Shown here one piece after another: positions 34,177-42,965 of a stretch of 64,000 bases of DNA. The translations under genes and the position numbers were made by a program. The stretch is taken from positions 1 to 64,000 of the forward strand of contig MEDZ01000029.1 of assembly GCA_001724275.1 (NCBI GenBank), read 5' to 3'. The DNA is from Gemmatimonadetes bacterium SCN 70-22 (lineage in GTDB: Bacteria; Gemmatimonadota; Gemmatimonadetes; Gemmatimonadales; Gemmatimonadaceae). The first letter of the stretch is position 1. The number at the start of each line of letters is the position of its first letter. The notes below the pieces were generated by a model. It made no database searches. It was not told the origin of the DNA and was given only the letters and a program-made list of their open reading frames with translations.

Positions 34177-36594
34177 TCAGGGCCACGGGAGCGGGATCAC
34201 GGCGAACCGCGAACGGGCGGCGGGATCGTCCTCCCCGGCGAAGTAGCGGGCAATCTCGCGCCGGGCGCTGGCCCGCAGCGCCTGGTCGCCGACGCTCCCC
34301 CCGCTCATGGCCGCCATCCGGGCGTCGAGTTGCTGCAGCTGCCACTCCGCCGCCTGGCGCACCTCGGCGAGCGCCTGCTTGTCACCCGCGCGGTCGAGCA
34401 GCGTGTTGAGCACGACGCGCTGTACCGTGCGCCGCAGCACCTGCGCCGCCGGCTCCCCGTCAGGCGCAGCCCCCCACGTGCGGTCGACGACCGTCTTCAG
34501 CACCTCGTCCAGGGTGGGGAGCCCGCGGTCACGCGCGGCGAACTGCGCCACGCGCGCCAGCCGCTCGCGATGCAGCACCCCCTCGATCACCTCGGTGGCC
34601 AGCCCGCCGGCCAGCGAGATCTGGTCGAAGGCGGGGCCTCCCGCCGACCCGATCCACTCGAACGACTGGTCGCCGCCGTAGGGGACGGGGGGGATGAGCC
34701 TCATCACGCGCTCCGGGACCTGCAGCTCCGCGGGCTCGAGGGCGTCGAGCGCCATCCGCAGCGCCCGGCGCTGCGACTCGGCGGGGAGGATGGTCGTCGG
34801 TGCCTGCCCGTCACCGCGCATCGCATAACGATAGTCCATCCCGCCCACGTACTTCACCAGCCCTTCCAGCGAATAGCGGTGATGCAGGTAGACGTGCGCG
34901 AAGCGCATGTTGAGCAGATACATCGGCTCGCCGGGCTCGAGGGCGCGCTCGTCGAACTTGTCGATGGCGATGCGGCGCACCGTGCTCGTCCGCTCGACGG
35001 CGTCGAACATCGTCTTCCCCTCGACCCAGCGCGTCACCTCGGGGATCGATCCCGTCGCATCGGCATCCTGGTCGGCGACGAAGCGAACGTCGCGATCGAG
35101 CATCTCCTTGATGATCTTCGCGAGTCCCGCCCGCTCGCTCGCCGCGTCCGGGTACCAGGTGTGACCGTAGCGGATGGCCAGCGAGTCCCACGCCCCGGCA
35201 AACGGCGCATAGGCCTGGCGCAGGTCGAGGGTGCCGCGCGCGTCCACCGTGATGAGCGGGAAGGGATAGTCCATCACGCTCGACCGTCCCTGGGTGTGGG
35301 CGATGTAGTTGTGCGACATCCCCAGCGTGTGGCCGATCTCGTGCGCCACATGCTGGCGGCGCCGCATCATCGCGAAGTCCTCGGCGCTCACATTGAGCCC
35401 CGACGGCCCTGCCGCCGGGACGAGCCCTGCATAGATGTTGTAGTCGACCAGGGAGCGCCAGGCGTCCATGCGGACCACCGTCCGGAGGATCTCGCCGGTG
35501 CGCGGGTCACCGAGCGACGGCCCCACGCTCGGTCCGGGAAGGTTGCGATGCACCCAGTAGATCATGTTGTAGCGTGCATCCATCGGGTCGGCCCCGGCCG
35601 GGAGGTCGCGCACCTGGAAGGCGTTCTTCCACCCAGCCCCCTCGAAGACCTTGTTCCACCACATCCCCCCCTCGCGGAACGCCGAGCGGTAGGGTTCGGG
35701 GATGGCGGGGTCGAGGTAGTAGACGATCGGCTGCACCGGCTCCGTGAGCTGGCCGCGCAGGTAGGCGGCCGGGTCCTTCGGCACCAGGCGCCAGCGCGCC
35801 GCATAGCCGGCGCGATAGGTCCCGTCCAATCCCTGCCCGAAGTCGTTGAACTGCTGCCCGAAGAGCCCCGCGCGCGAGTCGGCCTGGCGAGGGCGGAACC
35901 CCTGCGTGTCGGGGAGGGCCACCAGCGAGTGGTGCACCTCGAAGGTCGGCGAGGCGGCATCGGGGGCGGCGCGGCGCAGCGCGAAGCCGGGATTGTCCAC
36001 CGCGAAGGTCAGGACGGCGTGGATCTCCGTGTTGCGCGGGAACGCCCTGGTGCGCGAGGGGTCGATCCAGCTGCGATTGGCGTCCACTCGCCCGTTCCCC
36101 TGCTGCGAACGCCTGATGCTCTCGGCGATGCCGTACGTGTCGCTCAGGAAGAGCGCGGTCGCGTCGGCGACCAGGACGCCGTTTGCCTCCGACTCGATGG
36201 GGAAGGCGGCGACCACGGTGGTCGGGAACGCCTCGGCGGCGCCCCGCTGTCCGGCAGGGTCGGCGCCTAACGCGCGCGCCTGGTAGTTGTCGCGCACCAT
36301 CACCACGCGCTTGCCGCGGCGCTCCAGCCGCACCACCACGCTCGCCCCGGTCTGCCCGCGGTCGAGCCCGAGCGCCGGGACGCCCGCGCCCGTCGCCAGG
36401 ACGCTCTGGTGCAGGAAATCCTTCCCCAGCCGCTCGGGGGTGATCTCGAGGAGGACCTTGTTGCGGTCCTGGTCGACGCGGACGCCGATGAACGGAGCGT
36501 CGGCGCCCCCCTGGGCCAGGGCGTGGCGAGCGGGCGCGACGGCCATCAGGGCGATCGCGAGGAAGACGTGGAGTCGGCGTGTCGAGCGTGGCAT
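34177..36594 (-). CDS. Exported zinc metalloprotease of the DUF5117/DUF5118 type
   Basis: This encodes 805 residues. The leader is about 1-28 (ARHALA-Q). The zinc site is the extended HExxHxxGxxH form, with His418, Glu419, His422 and His428 in HEIGHTLGMSHN, followed by the Met turn SVMDYPFP. This is the metzincin arrangement. The N-terminal 230 residues are beta-rich (DUF5118/5117: VLLEITPERLGKDFLHQ, then DGTYRAGYAARWRL). The C-terminal 250 residues are helical. Homologues are large secreted proteases of Bacteroidota and Gemmatimonadota. The start at 36594 is chosen because earlier in-frame starts precede low-complexity sequence. It is divergent from the small ORF and polymerase gene. Confidence 0.9.
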   Translation of the reverse strand: MPRSTRRLHVFLAIALMAVAPARHALAQGGADAPFIGVRVDQDRNKVLLEITPERLGKDFLHQSVLATGAGVPALGLDRGQTGASVVVRLERRGKRVVMVRDNYQARALGADPAGQRGAAEAFPTTVVAAFPIESEANGVLVADATALFLSDTYGIAESIRRSQQGNGRVDANRSWIDPSRTRAFPRNTEIHAVLTFAVDNPGFALRRAAPDAASPTFEVHHSLVALPDTQGFRPRQADSRAGLFGQQFNDFGQGLDGTYRAGYAARWRLVPKDPAAYLRGQLTEPVQPIVYYLDPAIPEPYRSAFREGGMWWNKVFEGAGWKNAFQVRDLPAGADPMDARYNMIYWVHRNLPGPSVGPSLGDPRTGEILRTVVRMDAWRSLVDYNIYAGLVPAAGPSGLNVSAEDFAMMRRRQHVAHEIGHTLGMSHNYIAHTQGRSSVMDYPFPLITVDARGTLDLRQAYAPFAGAWDSLAIRYGHTWYPDAASERAGLAKIIKEMLDRDVRFVADQDADATGSIPEVTRWVEGKTMFDAVERTSTVRRIAIDKFDERALEPGEPMYLLNMRFAHVYLHHRYSLEGLVKYVGGMDYRYAMRGDGQAPTTILPAESQRRALRMALDALEPAELQVPERVMRLIPPVPYGGDQSFEWIGSAGGPAFDQISLAGGLATEVIEGVLHRERLARVAQFAARDRGLPTLDEVLKTVVDRTWGAAPDGEPAAQVLRRTVQRVVLNTLLDRAGDKQALAEVRQAAEWQLQQLDARMAAMSGGSVGDQALRASARREIARYFAGEDDPAARSRFAVIPLPWP

Positions 36595-36770
36595 GGGAGC
36601 GACGGTGGCGGCGACCGGAGCCGCGTTCTCGGGATGTGGCATCGTGGCGCGGAACCTCGAACGCCGGGACGATGCCTGGGATAAAGTGCTGGCGTGTCGC
36701 GCCATCGGCCAGCGGTGGCGCGCGCATTCCCGCACCATACATTCGGAGTCCATTCCGCCGCTTCCTCGCC

Positions 36771-36956
36771 ATGCCGCACTTCCGGACCGCCGCGCTGCGC
36801 GGTGCGCTCGTCGCCGCCACGGTCGCGGCACCCGCCTCCGCCCAGCCGCCGCGCGTCGAGGGGAGCGGCGAACGCGCAGGCGTTCGCCATCCCACCGTGT
36901 GCACCTTGGGCCACCGCACCCCCTTCGGCGGCGATGACGGGGCGACGAGCGAGTGA
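36771..36956 (+). CDS. Tiny secreted ORF overlapping the polymerase start
   Basis: This encodes 61 residues. The first 25 (MPHFRTAALRGALVAATVAA then PASA-Q) are a good Sec leader. The 36-residue remainder (PPRVEGSGERAGVRHP, then TVCTLGHRTPFGGDDGATSE in sequence) is polar with one Cys and no recognisable fold. Its TGA overlaps the GTG start of the polymerase gene as GTGA, so translation could be coupled. No clear Shine-Dalgarno precedes the ATG. It might be the truncated 5' part of an old secreted-protein gene that now serves as a leader cistron. The rest of 36595-36952 holds no other feature I can support. Confidence 0.4.
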   Translation: MPHFRTAALRGALVAATVAAPASAQPPRVEGSGERAGVRHPTVCTLGHRTPFGGDDGATSE

Positions 36957-39355
36957 CTCGATCGCGCGACGACTGGTTGTGGGGATGGGATGACACGCCG
37001 GGCATCGTCTCGGTGTGGGGCGAGGCCGACGGGCGCATCACGCTCTGGCGCCGACTGCCCGACGGCGGCGAACTGGTGCGCGAATCGGTGGCCTTTCGAC
37101 CGTGGCTCCTCGTTTCCCACCTGGAGGACGTGCGCCACCTGGGCGACCGGCTCGTCCCGTCGGGCGGCGCGATTCCGCGCCGGGGGCGCGGGCCCGATGC
37201 GGTGACGTGGCGCGAACTGGACGGCGCGGGTGAGCTGCGCTACCTGCTGCGCGCCCGGAGCCTGGCGACGCTGACGAACGCGGTGCTGCACGGAGCGTCC
37301 AGGCGCCTGGGGCATCCCCTGCGACACGTGCGCGAACTGGGGGACGGGGCGTTGCTCCTCCTCCCGCCCGAGGAGCAATACCTGGTGGCGACGGGGCGCA
37401 GCTACTTTCGCGACCTCCCGTTCGAGCGGCTGCAACGCCTGCAGGTGGACCTGGAGACGACGGGACTCGACCCGGGACGCGACCGGATCTTCATGGCCGC
37501 GGTGCGGCTGCCGTCAGGGGCAACGAGGCTGCTCGAGGCGCCGACGGTCGACGACGCCGGCGAGGCGGCGCTCATCCGGCAGCTGGTGGCGACGATCGCC
37601 GCCGCCGACCCCGACGTCATCGAGAACCACAACCTGCACGGTTTCGACCTCCCCTTCCTGGCCGAGCGCTCGCGGAGACTTCGCGTCCCGTTGGCGCTGG
37701 GGCGCATCGGCGCCCCGGGCCTTCGCGAGCGGGCGGCCATGCGCGGCGCCATGGCCAGCGGCGCCGCGGCAGGCGGTGCCACCCGGCAGCGCATCCGGTA
37801 CGTGATTCCCGGGCGCGAGCTCATCGACACGCTCGACGCCGTCCGGCGGCACGACTTCTCGTCGCGCGACCTGCCGGGCCACGGCCTCAAGGCGGTGGCC
37901 CGGCATTTCGGGCTGGCGCGCGACGACCGGGTGGAGATCCGGGGCGACCGCATCTTCGCCGTCTACCAGCAGGACCCCGGCCGAGTGCGTCGTTATGCGG
38001 CCAGCGATGTCGAGGAGGTCGAGGGGCTCGCCCGCCTCCTGGGCGGGGCGGCCTTCGCCCTCGCCCGCATGGTGCCGCGCCGATACGAGCGCGTGGCCGA
38101 CGCGGGTGCCGCCACCGGCGTCATCGATCCGCTCCTGGTGCGCGCCTACCTGCGCGCCGGCGTGGCCCTCCCGGCGCATGCGCCGGCGTCGCCCATCGAG
38201 CACACCGGCGCCGCGTTGCACCTGTTCGCCGCCGGGGTCGCCCATCGCGTGGTCAAGGCCGACGTGGCCTCGCTGTACCCGTCGCTCATGCGCGCCTATC
38301 GCATCGGCCCGGCGCGCGACCACCTGCGGGCGCTCCTCACCCTCGTCGACGCCCTCGTGACCCAGCGACTGGAGGCCAAGGCCCTGGCGCGGCAGGCCCC
38401 GGCCGGGTCGGCCGAACGCTTCACCCACGAGGCGGTATCGGCGGCGATGAAGATCGTCGTCAACTCCGCCTACGGATACCTTGCGGCTGGCGGAGGCCTG
38501 ACCCGGTTTGCCGACGTGCGGGCGGCCAACGAGGTCACGCGGCGGGGGCGCGAGCTGCTCGAGCTCCTGTGCCGCGAGCTGGCGGCGCGCGGCGTCACCC
38601 TCCTCGAGGCCGACACCGACGGCGTCTACTTCGCCGTCCCCGAGGGATGGCGCGAGGACGACGAGCGGCGCGTGGTCGCCGAGGTCGCCGCCCTCCTCCC
38701 GCCACGCGTGCAGCTGGAGTTCGAGGGGCGCTACGCCGCCATGCTCTCGCACGAACCCAAGAACTACGCCCTCCTCACCTACGCCGGGACGCTCCACCTG
38801 CGCGGGGTCGCCTTCCGCTCGAGCCGTACCGAGCCCTTCGCCATGGACTTCCTGCGACGTGCCATCGCGGCGCTGCTTCGCGGCGACGTCGAGGGGGTGC
38901 GCGCCGAGTACCTGTCGACGGCGGCGCGCCTGCGTGAGCGCCGGTACGAGACACGCGAGGTGTCGTCCCGCGTCCGCCTCACCAAGTCGCCCGCCGAGTA
39001 CCACGCCGTGCGTGACCGGCGGCGCGAACTGGCGTACGAGGCGATGCTCGCCAGCGGGCGTGCGACCTGGAACGTGGGCGAGCGCGTGCGGATCTATCGC
39101 ACCGCCACGGGACACGGGGGCGTGGTACGCGAGCACGACGCCGACGAGCACGCCCCTCCCGACCCGCGCGACTACGACGTGGCGCACTACCAGCGCCTGC
39201 TGCGCGAGACGTATGCGGCGCGGCTCGCGCGCGCCTTCACCCCCGGCGACTTCGCCACGGTCTTCGCCGACCCCGAGCAGCCGTCGCTGTGGAGCGGCGC
39301 ACTGGCTGGGGTGCGCCCGATGTTGGCGCCGGTGCGACCGGCACGCGCATACTAG
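36953..39355 (+). CDS. polB: Family B DNA polymerase with 3'-5' exonuclease domain
   Basis: This encodes 800 residues from GTG 36953. The exonuclease domain is intact: ExoI Asp166/Glu168 in DLETTG, ExoII Asp232 in NHNLHGFD and ExoIII Tyr348/Asp352 in YAASD. The polymerase domain has motif A Asp437 in KADVASLYPS, motif B Lys500/Asn504/Tyr507-Gly508 in KIVVNSAYG, motif C Asp554/Asp556 in ADTDGVYF and the KxY element in PKNYALLTY. All catalytic residues are therefore present. The length resembles E. coli Pol II and archaeal PolB. No helicase, terminal protein, primase, Cas1 or repeat termini adjoin it, so it looks chromosomal, perhaps for repair or lesion bypass. The start overlaps a tiny ORF by GTGA. 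Confidence 0.92.
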   Translation: MTRSRDDWLWGWDDTPGIVSVWGEADGRITLWRRLPDGGELVRESVAFRPWLLVSHLEDVRHLGDRLVPSGGAIPRRGRGPDAVTWRELDGAGELRYLLRARSLATLTNAVLHGASRRLGHPLRHVRELGDGALLLLPPEEQYLVATGRSYFRDLPFERLQRLQVDLETTGLDPGRDRIFMAAVRLPSGATRLLEAPTVDDAGEAALIRQLVATIAAADPDVIENHNLHGFDLPFLAERSRRLRVPLALGRIGAPGLRERAAMRGAMASGAAAGGATRQRIRYVIPGRELIDTLDAVRRHDFSSRDLPGHGLKAVARHFGLARDDRVEIRGDRIFAVYQQDPGRVRRYAASDVEEVEGLARLLGGAAFALARMVPRRYERVADAGAATGVIDPLLVRAYLRAGVALPAHAPASPIEHTGAALHLFAAGVAHRVVKADVASLYPSLMRAYRIGPARDHLRALLTLVDALVTQRLEAKALARQAPAGSAERFTHEAVSAAMKIVVNSAYGYLAAGGGLTRFADVRAANEVTRRGRELLELLCRELAARGVTLLEADTDGVYFAVPEGWREDDERRVVAEVAALLPPRVQLEFEGRYAAMLSHEPKNYALLTYAGTLHLRGVAFRSSRTEPFAMDFLRRAIAALLRGDVEGVRAEYLSTAARLRERRYETREVSSRVRLTKSPAEYHAVRDRRRELAYEAMLASGRATWNVGERVRIYRTATGHGGVVREHDADEHAPPDPRDYDVAHYQRLLRETYAARLARAFTPGDFATVFADPEQPSLWSGALAGVRPMLAPVRPARAY

Positions 39356-39413
39356 CCCGTGCCGGCGCACGGCACACGTCACGGTTCCGGCGCTCCCACC
39401 CTCGACCCGACGG

Positions 39414-39497
39414 GCCGCCTCACGCGGTGCCTCACGCGGTGCCTGGCGCGGTGCCTCACGCAATGTCTCACGCGGTGCCTCACGTGGTGCCTAACGT
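39414..39497. repeat. 12-bp tandem repeat, seven units
   Basis: The unit GGTGCCTCACGC repeats seven times from 39414 to 39497; three units are exact or one mismatch away and the others differ at two to four positions. The last unit reads GGTGCCTAACGT and contains the stop codon of the minus-strand gene at 39491. Read on the minus strand in that gene's frame, each unit encodes Ala-Pro-Arg-Glu. Confidence 0.9.
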
Positions 39498-40999
39498 GGC
39501 GCGGGGACGAACTCCGTCCACGCGATCGCCGGCCGCGCCTGGACGGAGAAGAGCGAATCGACCGGCAACCCCTCGCGCGCCACCGCCCGCCGCAGCTCGA
39601 TCGCCGGCGTCCGGAAGTACCCCTTCTGCTGGCGGTCGGCGAAGACGAGGTCCGAGCCGTACAGCAGCTTGTGCCCGGGGAAATACGCCATCACCATCCG
39701 CTCCGCGTACGCCCCCCCGACGGGATGGAGCTCGATCCGGTTGGTCCCCGTCCCGATCACGGTCCTGCGGTTGACGGGGATGAACCGCGGCGCGCGCGGC
39801 GCGCGCTGCAGGCGATCGGGATGCGAGGCGTGCGACGACTTCACCACCCGCGTCAGGAACGGGATGCTGCGCGCGTGGACGTAGATGGGGATGCCGCGCG
39901 CCACCGCCTCGCGCACCCCACCCACGTGCGCCCACGGATCCGACGACATCACGATCGCCTTCACCGGGAGCGCCGGATACTTCGCCGCGAGGTAGTCGAG
40001 CACCTGGCCCAGGTACCGTCCCGTGAGGTGCGCCTCGAACAGGATGATCCCGTCGTCCTGGCGCACGGCCGTCATCGTCCAGAAGTCGCGCATCCGGATG
40101 ATCCCCTCGCGCAGCTCCTCCGGCTCGCCGCGACTTCCGAAGGCGAAGTTGGGGGGGCTGTTGCGCGCGTTGTCACGGTACAGGGCGCGCAGCGAGTCCG
40201 AGACGACGAAGAGGCCGGCCGGCAGCTCGGCCGCCTCCAGGGCGACGGTCGCGATGGTCATGTCGCGCAGCAGCTCGCCGTCGAGCGTGACGCGGTACTG
40301 ATGGGGCCACCACACCTCGCCGGCTTCCGCCGTCCAGTTGTCGTAGTCCGCGCGCAGGCGCACGTCGCCGAAGGGGGCGCGGCGGAAGTCGTGCGCGAAC
40401 TCGCCATGCAGCTCCACCGCCACCGGCAGGTGCGAGTCGCGCGAGAGCTCGATCGACATCCGCCGCCCCTCCCACGGGAACGACACGACGTCGTGCACCA
40501 CCCCGTGCCGCACCACGGGGCGCTCGAGCCGGAGCGCGGCGGATGCCGCCGCCAGCTGCAGCGCGCGGTCGGGATGCATCGCCACGTACGCCGACAGGTC
40601 GTCGTGGAACATCGGGAGCGCGGGCATCTCGTTCGTCCCCTGCCTGAGGGTCACGACGCTGTCGGTCAGGAGGGTGATGCGCTCGGGCGAGTTCCCGGCG
40701 GCGCCCAGCGATACCTCGGTGCGCCGCAGGCGGGTGCCGCCCGCCGGCCGGAGCTCGGTGAAGCGGCTGTAGGACACGCGCCAGGGCCCCTCGGGGCGCT
40801 CGGCGTTGCCGATCATGTACTCGTGCATGACGCCCGTCGTGGCCACGGCGCGGGCCTGGGCAATCGCCTCGCCCCCGATGGCCGCCTGCGCCTGGCGGAC
40901 CAGTGCGGCGGCATCGGCGCGCTGCGCGACGGCGCCTCGGGAAACGGCAGCAGACGCGGCGATGACGGCCGCGGCGAAGATCAGTCGGTGGCGGTGCAT
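39491..40999 (-). CDS. Metallo-beta-lactamase-like secreted protein with degraded metal site
   Basis: This encodes 502 residues with a leader to about residue 25 (SRGAVA-Q). Residues 30-300 are a beta-rich region resembling lipoprotein-carrier folds (IATVALEAAELPAGLFVV). Residues of about 310-500 have the order of an MBL domain: IILFEAHLTG, then KAIVMSSDPWAHVGGVREAVARGIPIYVHA (350s), then AYFPGHKLLYGSDLVF. The normal HxHxDHxGG motif is replaced by SSDPWAHVGG (Ser352 to Gly361), which keeps only the last His and the Gly pair. Zinc hydrolysis is therefore doubtful. The C-terminus ends in Ala-Pro-Arg at a stop inside a tandem repeat. Confidence 0.8.
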   Translation of the reverse strand: MHRHRLIFAAAVIAASAAVSRGAVAQRADAAALVRQAQAAIGGEAIAQARAVATTGVMHEYMIGNAERPEGPWRVSYSRFTELRPAGGTRLRRTEVSLGAAGNSPERITLLTDSVVTLRQGTNEMPALPMFHDDLSAYVAMHPDRALQLAAASAALRLERPVVRHGVVHDVVSFPWEGRRMSIELSRDSHLPVAVELHGEFAHDFRRAPFGDVRLRADYDNWTAEAGEVWWPHQYRVTLDGELLRDMTIATVALEAAELPAGLFVVSDSLRALYRDNARNSPPNFAFGSRGEPEELREGIIRMRDFWTMTAVRQDDGIILFEAHLTGRYLGQVLDYLAAKYPALPVKAIVMSSDPWAHVGGVREAVARGIPIYVHARSIPFLTRVVKSSHASHPDRLQRAPRAPRFIPVNRRTVIGTGTNRIELHPVGGAYAERMVMAYFPGHKLLYGSDLVFADRQQKGYFRTPAIELRRAVAREGLPVDSLFSVQARPAIAWTEFVPAPR

Positions 41000-41101
41000 G
41001 GCTCCTCGGGGTTGGGCACGCGCAACCTACGCCCTCCGGTTCCCGCGGATGCACGCCGTGTCGCGAACGGTCGATGCCGTGTCGCGAACGGCCGGCGTGG
41101 C

Positions 41102-41815
41102 TCAGCCGATCGCGCGCGCGCGGAGGGCCGCGTCCACGTCGTCCCAGCGGCGCCGGCTCACCGGGATCGCCGCCCCGCCCGCCAGCTGCAGCTCGCGCTT
41201 GCCGCCCGGACGCACCCGCACCGCCATCACCCGGTCGAGGCGCACGATGTAGCCGCGGTGCACGCGCACGAAGCGCGCATCCAGCTCGCGCTCGAGCGCC
41301 TCGAGCGCCCGCCTGACGAGAAGCTTCCTCCCCCCGGCGTGCACCGCCGCGTACACGTCATCGGCCTCGATATAGTCCACCTCGTCGAGCCGCACGATCA
41401 CGTCGCGGTCGCGCACGCGCGCCACCAGGTGGCGCCCGGGGCGCGTCGCCTCCGCGCCGAGCCGCTCGCGCACCCGGGCCACCGCGCGATCGAGCCGATC
41501 CTGCACCACCGGCTTGGTGATGTAGTCCACGGGCTCCGCGTCGTAGGCGGGGAGCGCGAACGCCTCGTACGCGGTCACGAAGACGACCAGGGGGCGCCCC
41601 GCCTCACGCCCCGCGGCCAGCTCCAGCCCGCTCATGCCCGGCATGCGGATGTCGAGGAAGACGACGTCCGGCGCATCCGTCGCCATCCACGCGCGCGCCT
41701 CGACCGCATCGCCGCACTCGGCGATCACCTCCACGTCGGGGTGCGCGGCCAGGAGCTGCCGCATGGCCCGGCGCGAGAGCGGCTCGTCGTCGACGACGAG
41801 GGCGCGGATCGTCAT
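41102..41815 (-). CDS. LytTR-type response regulator (second pair)
   Basis: This encodes 237 residues. The receiver domain (2-120) has the acidic pair in VVDDEPLSRR, the phospho-acceptor Asp in VVFLDIRMPGMSG and the Lys in YITKPVVQ. The LytTR domain (about 135-235) has VDYIEADDVYAAVH and FVRVHRGYIVRLD, the usual DNA-contact core. Start ATG 41813-41815 overlaps the kinase stop as ATGA. The gene is followed by 102 bp before the MBL-like gene on the same strand. Confidence 0.92.
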   Translation of the reverse strand: MTIRALVVDDEPLSRRAMRQLLAAHPDVEVIAECGDAVEARAWMATDAPDVVFLDIRMPGMSGLELAAGREAGRPLVVFVTAYEAFALPAYDAEPVDYITKPVVQDRLDRAVARVRERLGAEATRPGRHLVARVRDRDVIVRLDEVDYIEADDVYAAVHAGGRKLLVRRALEALERELDARFVRVHRGYIVRLDRVMAVRVRPGGKRELQLAGGAAIPVSRRRWDDVDAALRARAIG

Positions 41816-42891
41816 GCGCCGCGCCGGAAGGGGAGGGTGACGGTGGCCACTGCCCCCGTTCCCCCCGGCGGCGTCGCCAGCGTGAGGGTCCCGCCCGCGC
41901 CGTACAAGCGCTGCAATCGCGCCCGCGTATTGGCGACCCCGACCCCGGTCCCTCCCGCCGTCGCCGAGACCGCCGGGCCGTCGTTGGCCACCACGAGCCG
42001 AAGAGTGTCGCCCTCCGCGCACGCCGAGATGCGCACCGTCCCTCCCGCGCGCGCCTGGCTCACGCCGTGCTTGATCGCGTTCTCCACCAGGGGCTGCAGC
42101 ACGAACGTCGGCACCGGGGCCGACCCCAGGTCGTCGGGGACCTCGATCGCGACCCGCAGCCGGTCGCCCAGGCGCAACTGCTCGATGTCGAGGTAGCGCC
42201 CGATGAACGCCAGCTCCTGCGCCAGCGTCACCTCGTGCGCGGGGTCGCGCAGCGCGCCGCGCAGGAGGTCGCTCAGCTGCGCCAGCGCGCGCACGGCCTC
42301 GTCGTTGGACCGGTCGCGGATGAGCGCCATCACCGCGTTGAGGGCGTTGAAGAGGAAGTGTGGCTGCAGCTGCATGCGGAGGGCGTGCACCTGCGCCTCG
42401 CTCAGCTGCGCCTCGAGCCGTGCCGCGTCGCGCTCGCGCTCGCGCAGTTCGAGCGTCGCGAAGAGCAGGTAGCCGATGGCGAGGATCCCGAAGTAGGCCA
42501 CGACGCTGGCCGGGAGCCCCCCCAGGAACCAGTTGCGGACCGAGACGGGGAACGAGTACGGCGAGGGGCGCAGGACGTGGTTGACGGCGGCGTTGACCAC
42601 GGCCACCAGCGCGGCGCAGGCCGTCGCCGACAGCAGGTGTAACGCCGCCGCCGCCGGACGCACCGGACGACAGGCGCGCCAGCGGCTTCCCAGCCGCAGG
42701 ACCACGGGCGTCAGGAGCGCCCACGCATACCATCCGGGCGCCTGCGTCAGGAAGGCCCGCGCGAACGACAGCGGGCGCGCCCCCATGCGCGAGAAGACGA
42801 CCGTCTCGATCGTCGCCAGCAGGGCCGGGATCGACCAGAGGGCGACGAGGAGGGAAAGCGACGGGCGGGGGACGGGCGACGAGGGGGGCAT
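41812..42891 (-). CDS. LytS-like sensor histidine kinase (second pair)
   Basis: This encodes 359 residues. About four membrane segments lie between 12 and 150 (SLLVALWSIPALLATIE, WYAWALLTPVVLRLG, LHLLSATACAALVAVVN and VVAYFGILAIGYLLFA). A coiled coil (LELRERERDAARLEAQLSEA in pattern) leads into the phospho-accepting His in LQPHFLFNALNAV. The ATPase domain has the N-box VLQPLVENAIKHG and a G-box GTGVGVANTRARL. The layout matches the kinase at 16511-17617, so the two systems are probably paralogues with different inputs. The kinase is transcribed first and overlaps its regulator by 4 bp. Confidence 0.9.
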   Translation of the reverse strand: MPPSSPVPRPSLSLLVALWSIPALLATIETVVFSRMGARPLSFARAFLTQAPGWYAWALLTPVVLRLGSRWRACRPVRPAAAALHLLSATACAALVAVVNAAVNHVLRPSPYSFPVSVRNWFLGGLPASVVAYFGILAIGYLLFATLELRERERDAARLEAQLSEAQVHALRMQLQPHFLFNALNAVMALIRDRSNDEAVRALAQLSDLLRGALRDPAHEVTLAQELAFIGRYLDIEQLRLGDRLRVAIEVPDDLGSAPVPTFVLQPLVENAIKHGVSQARAGGTVRISACAEGDTLRLVVANDGPAVSATAGGTGVGVANTRARLQRLYGAGGTLTLATPPGGTGAVATVTLPFRRGA

Positions 42892-42965
42892 GGCTCGTGA
42901 AGGTGAAGGTGTACTTCACGAGCCCCGCCACCTCAAGGTGTCCCGCCCCCGGCAGGCACGGCGGG

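Noticed and set aside
36953-39355. Polymerase as part of a casposon, self-replicating element or phage
   Set aside because: No Cas1, terminal protein, integrase or structural gene and no terminal inverted repeats seen around it.
39414-39497. Tandem repeat as a CRISPR array or origin iterons
   Set aside because: Units are 12 bp and directly adjacent with no spacers, no cas genes and no replication initiator nearby.
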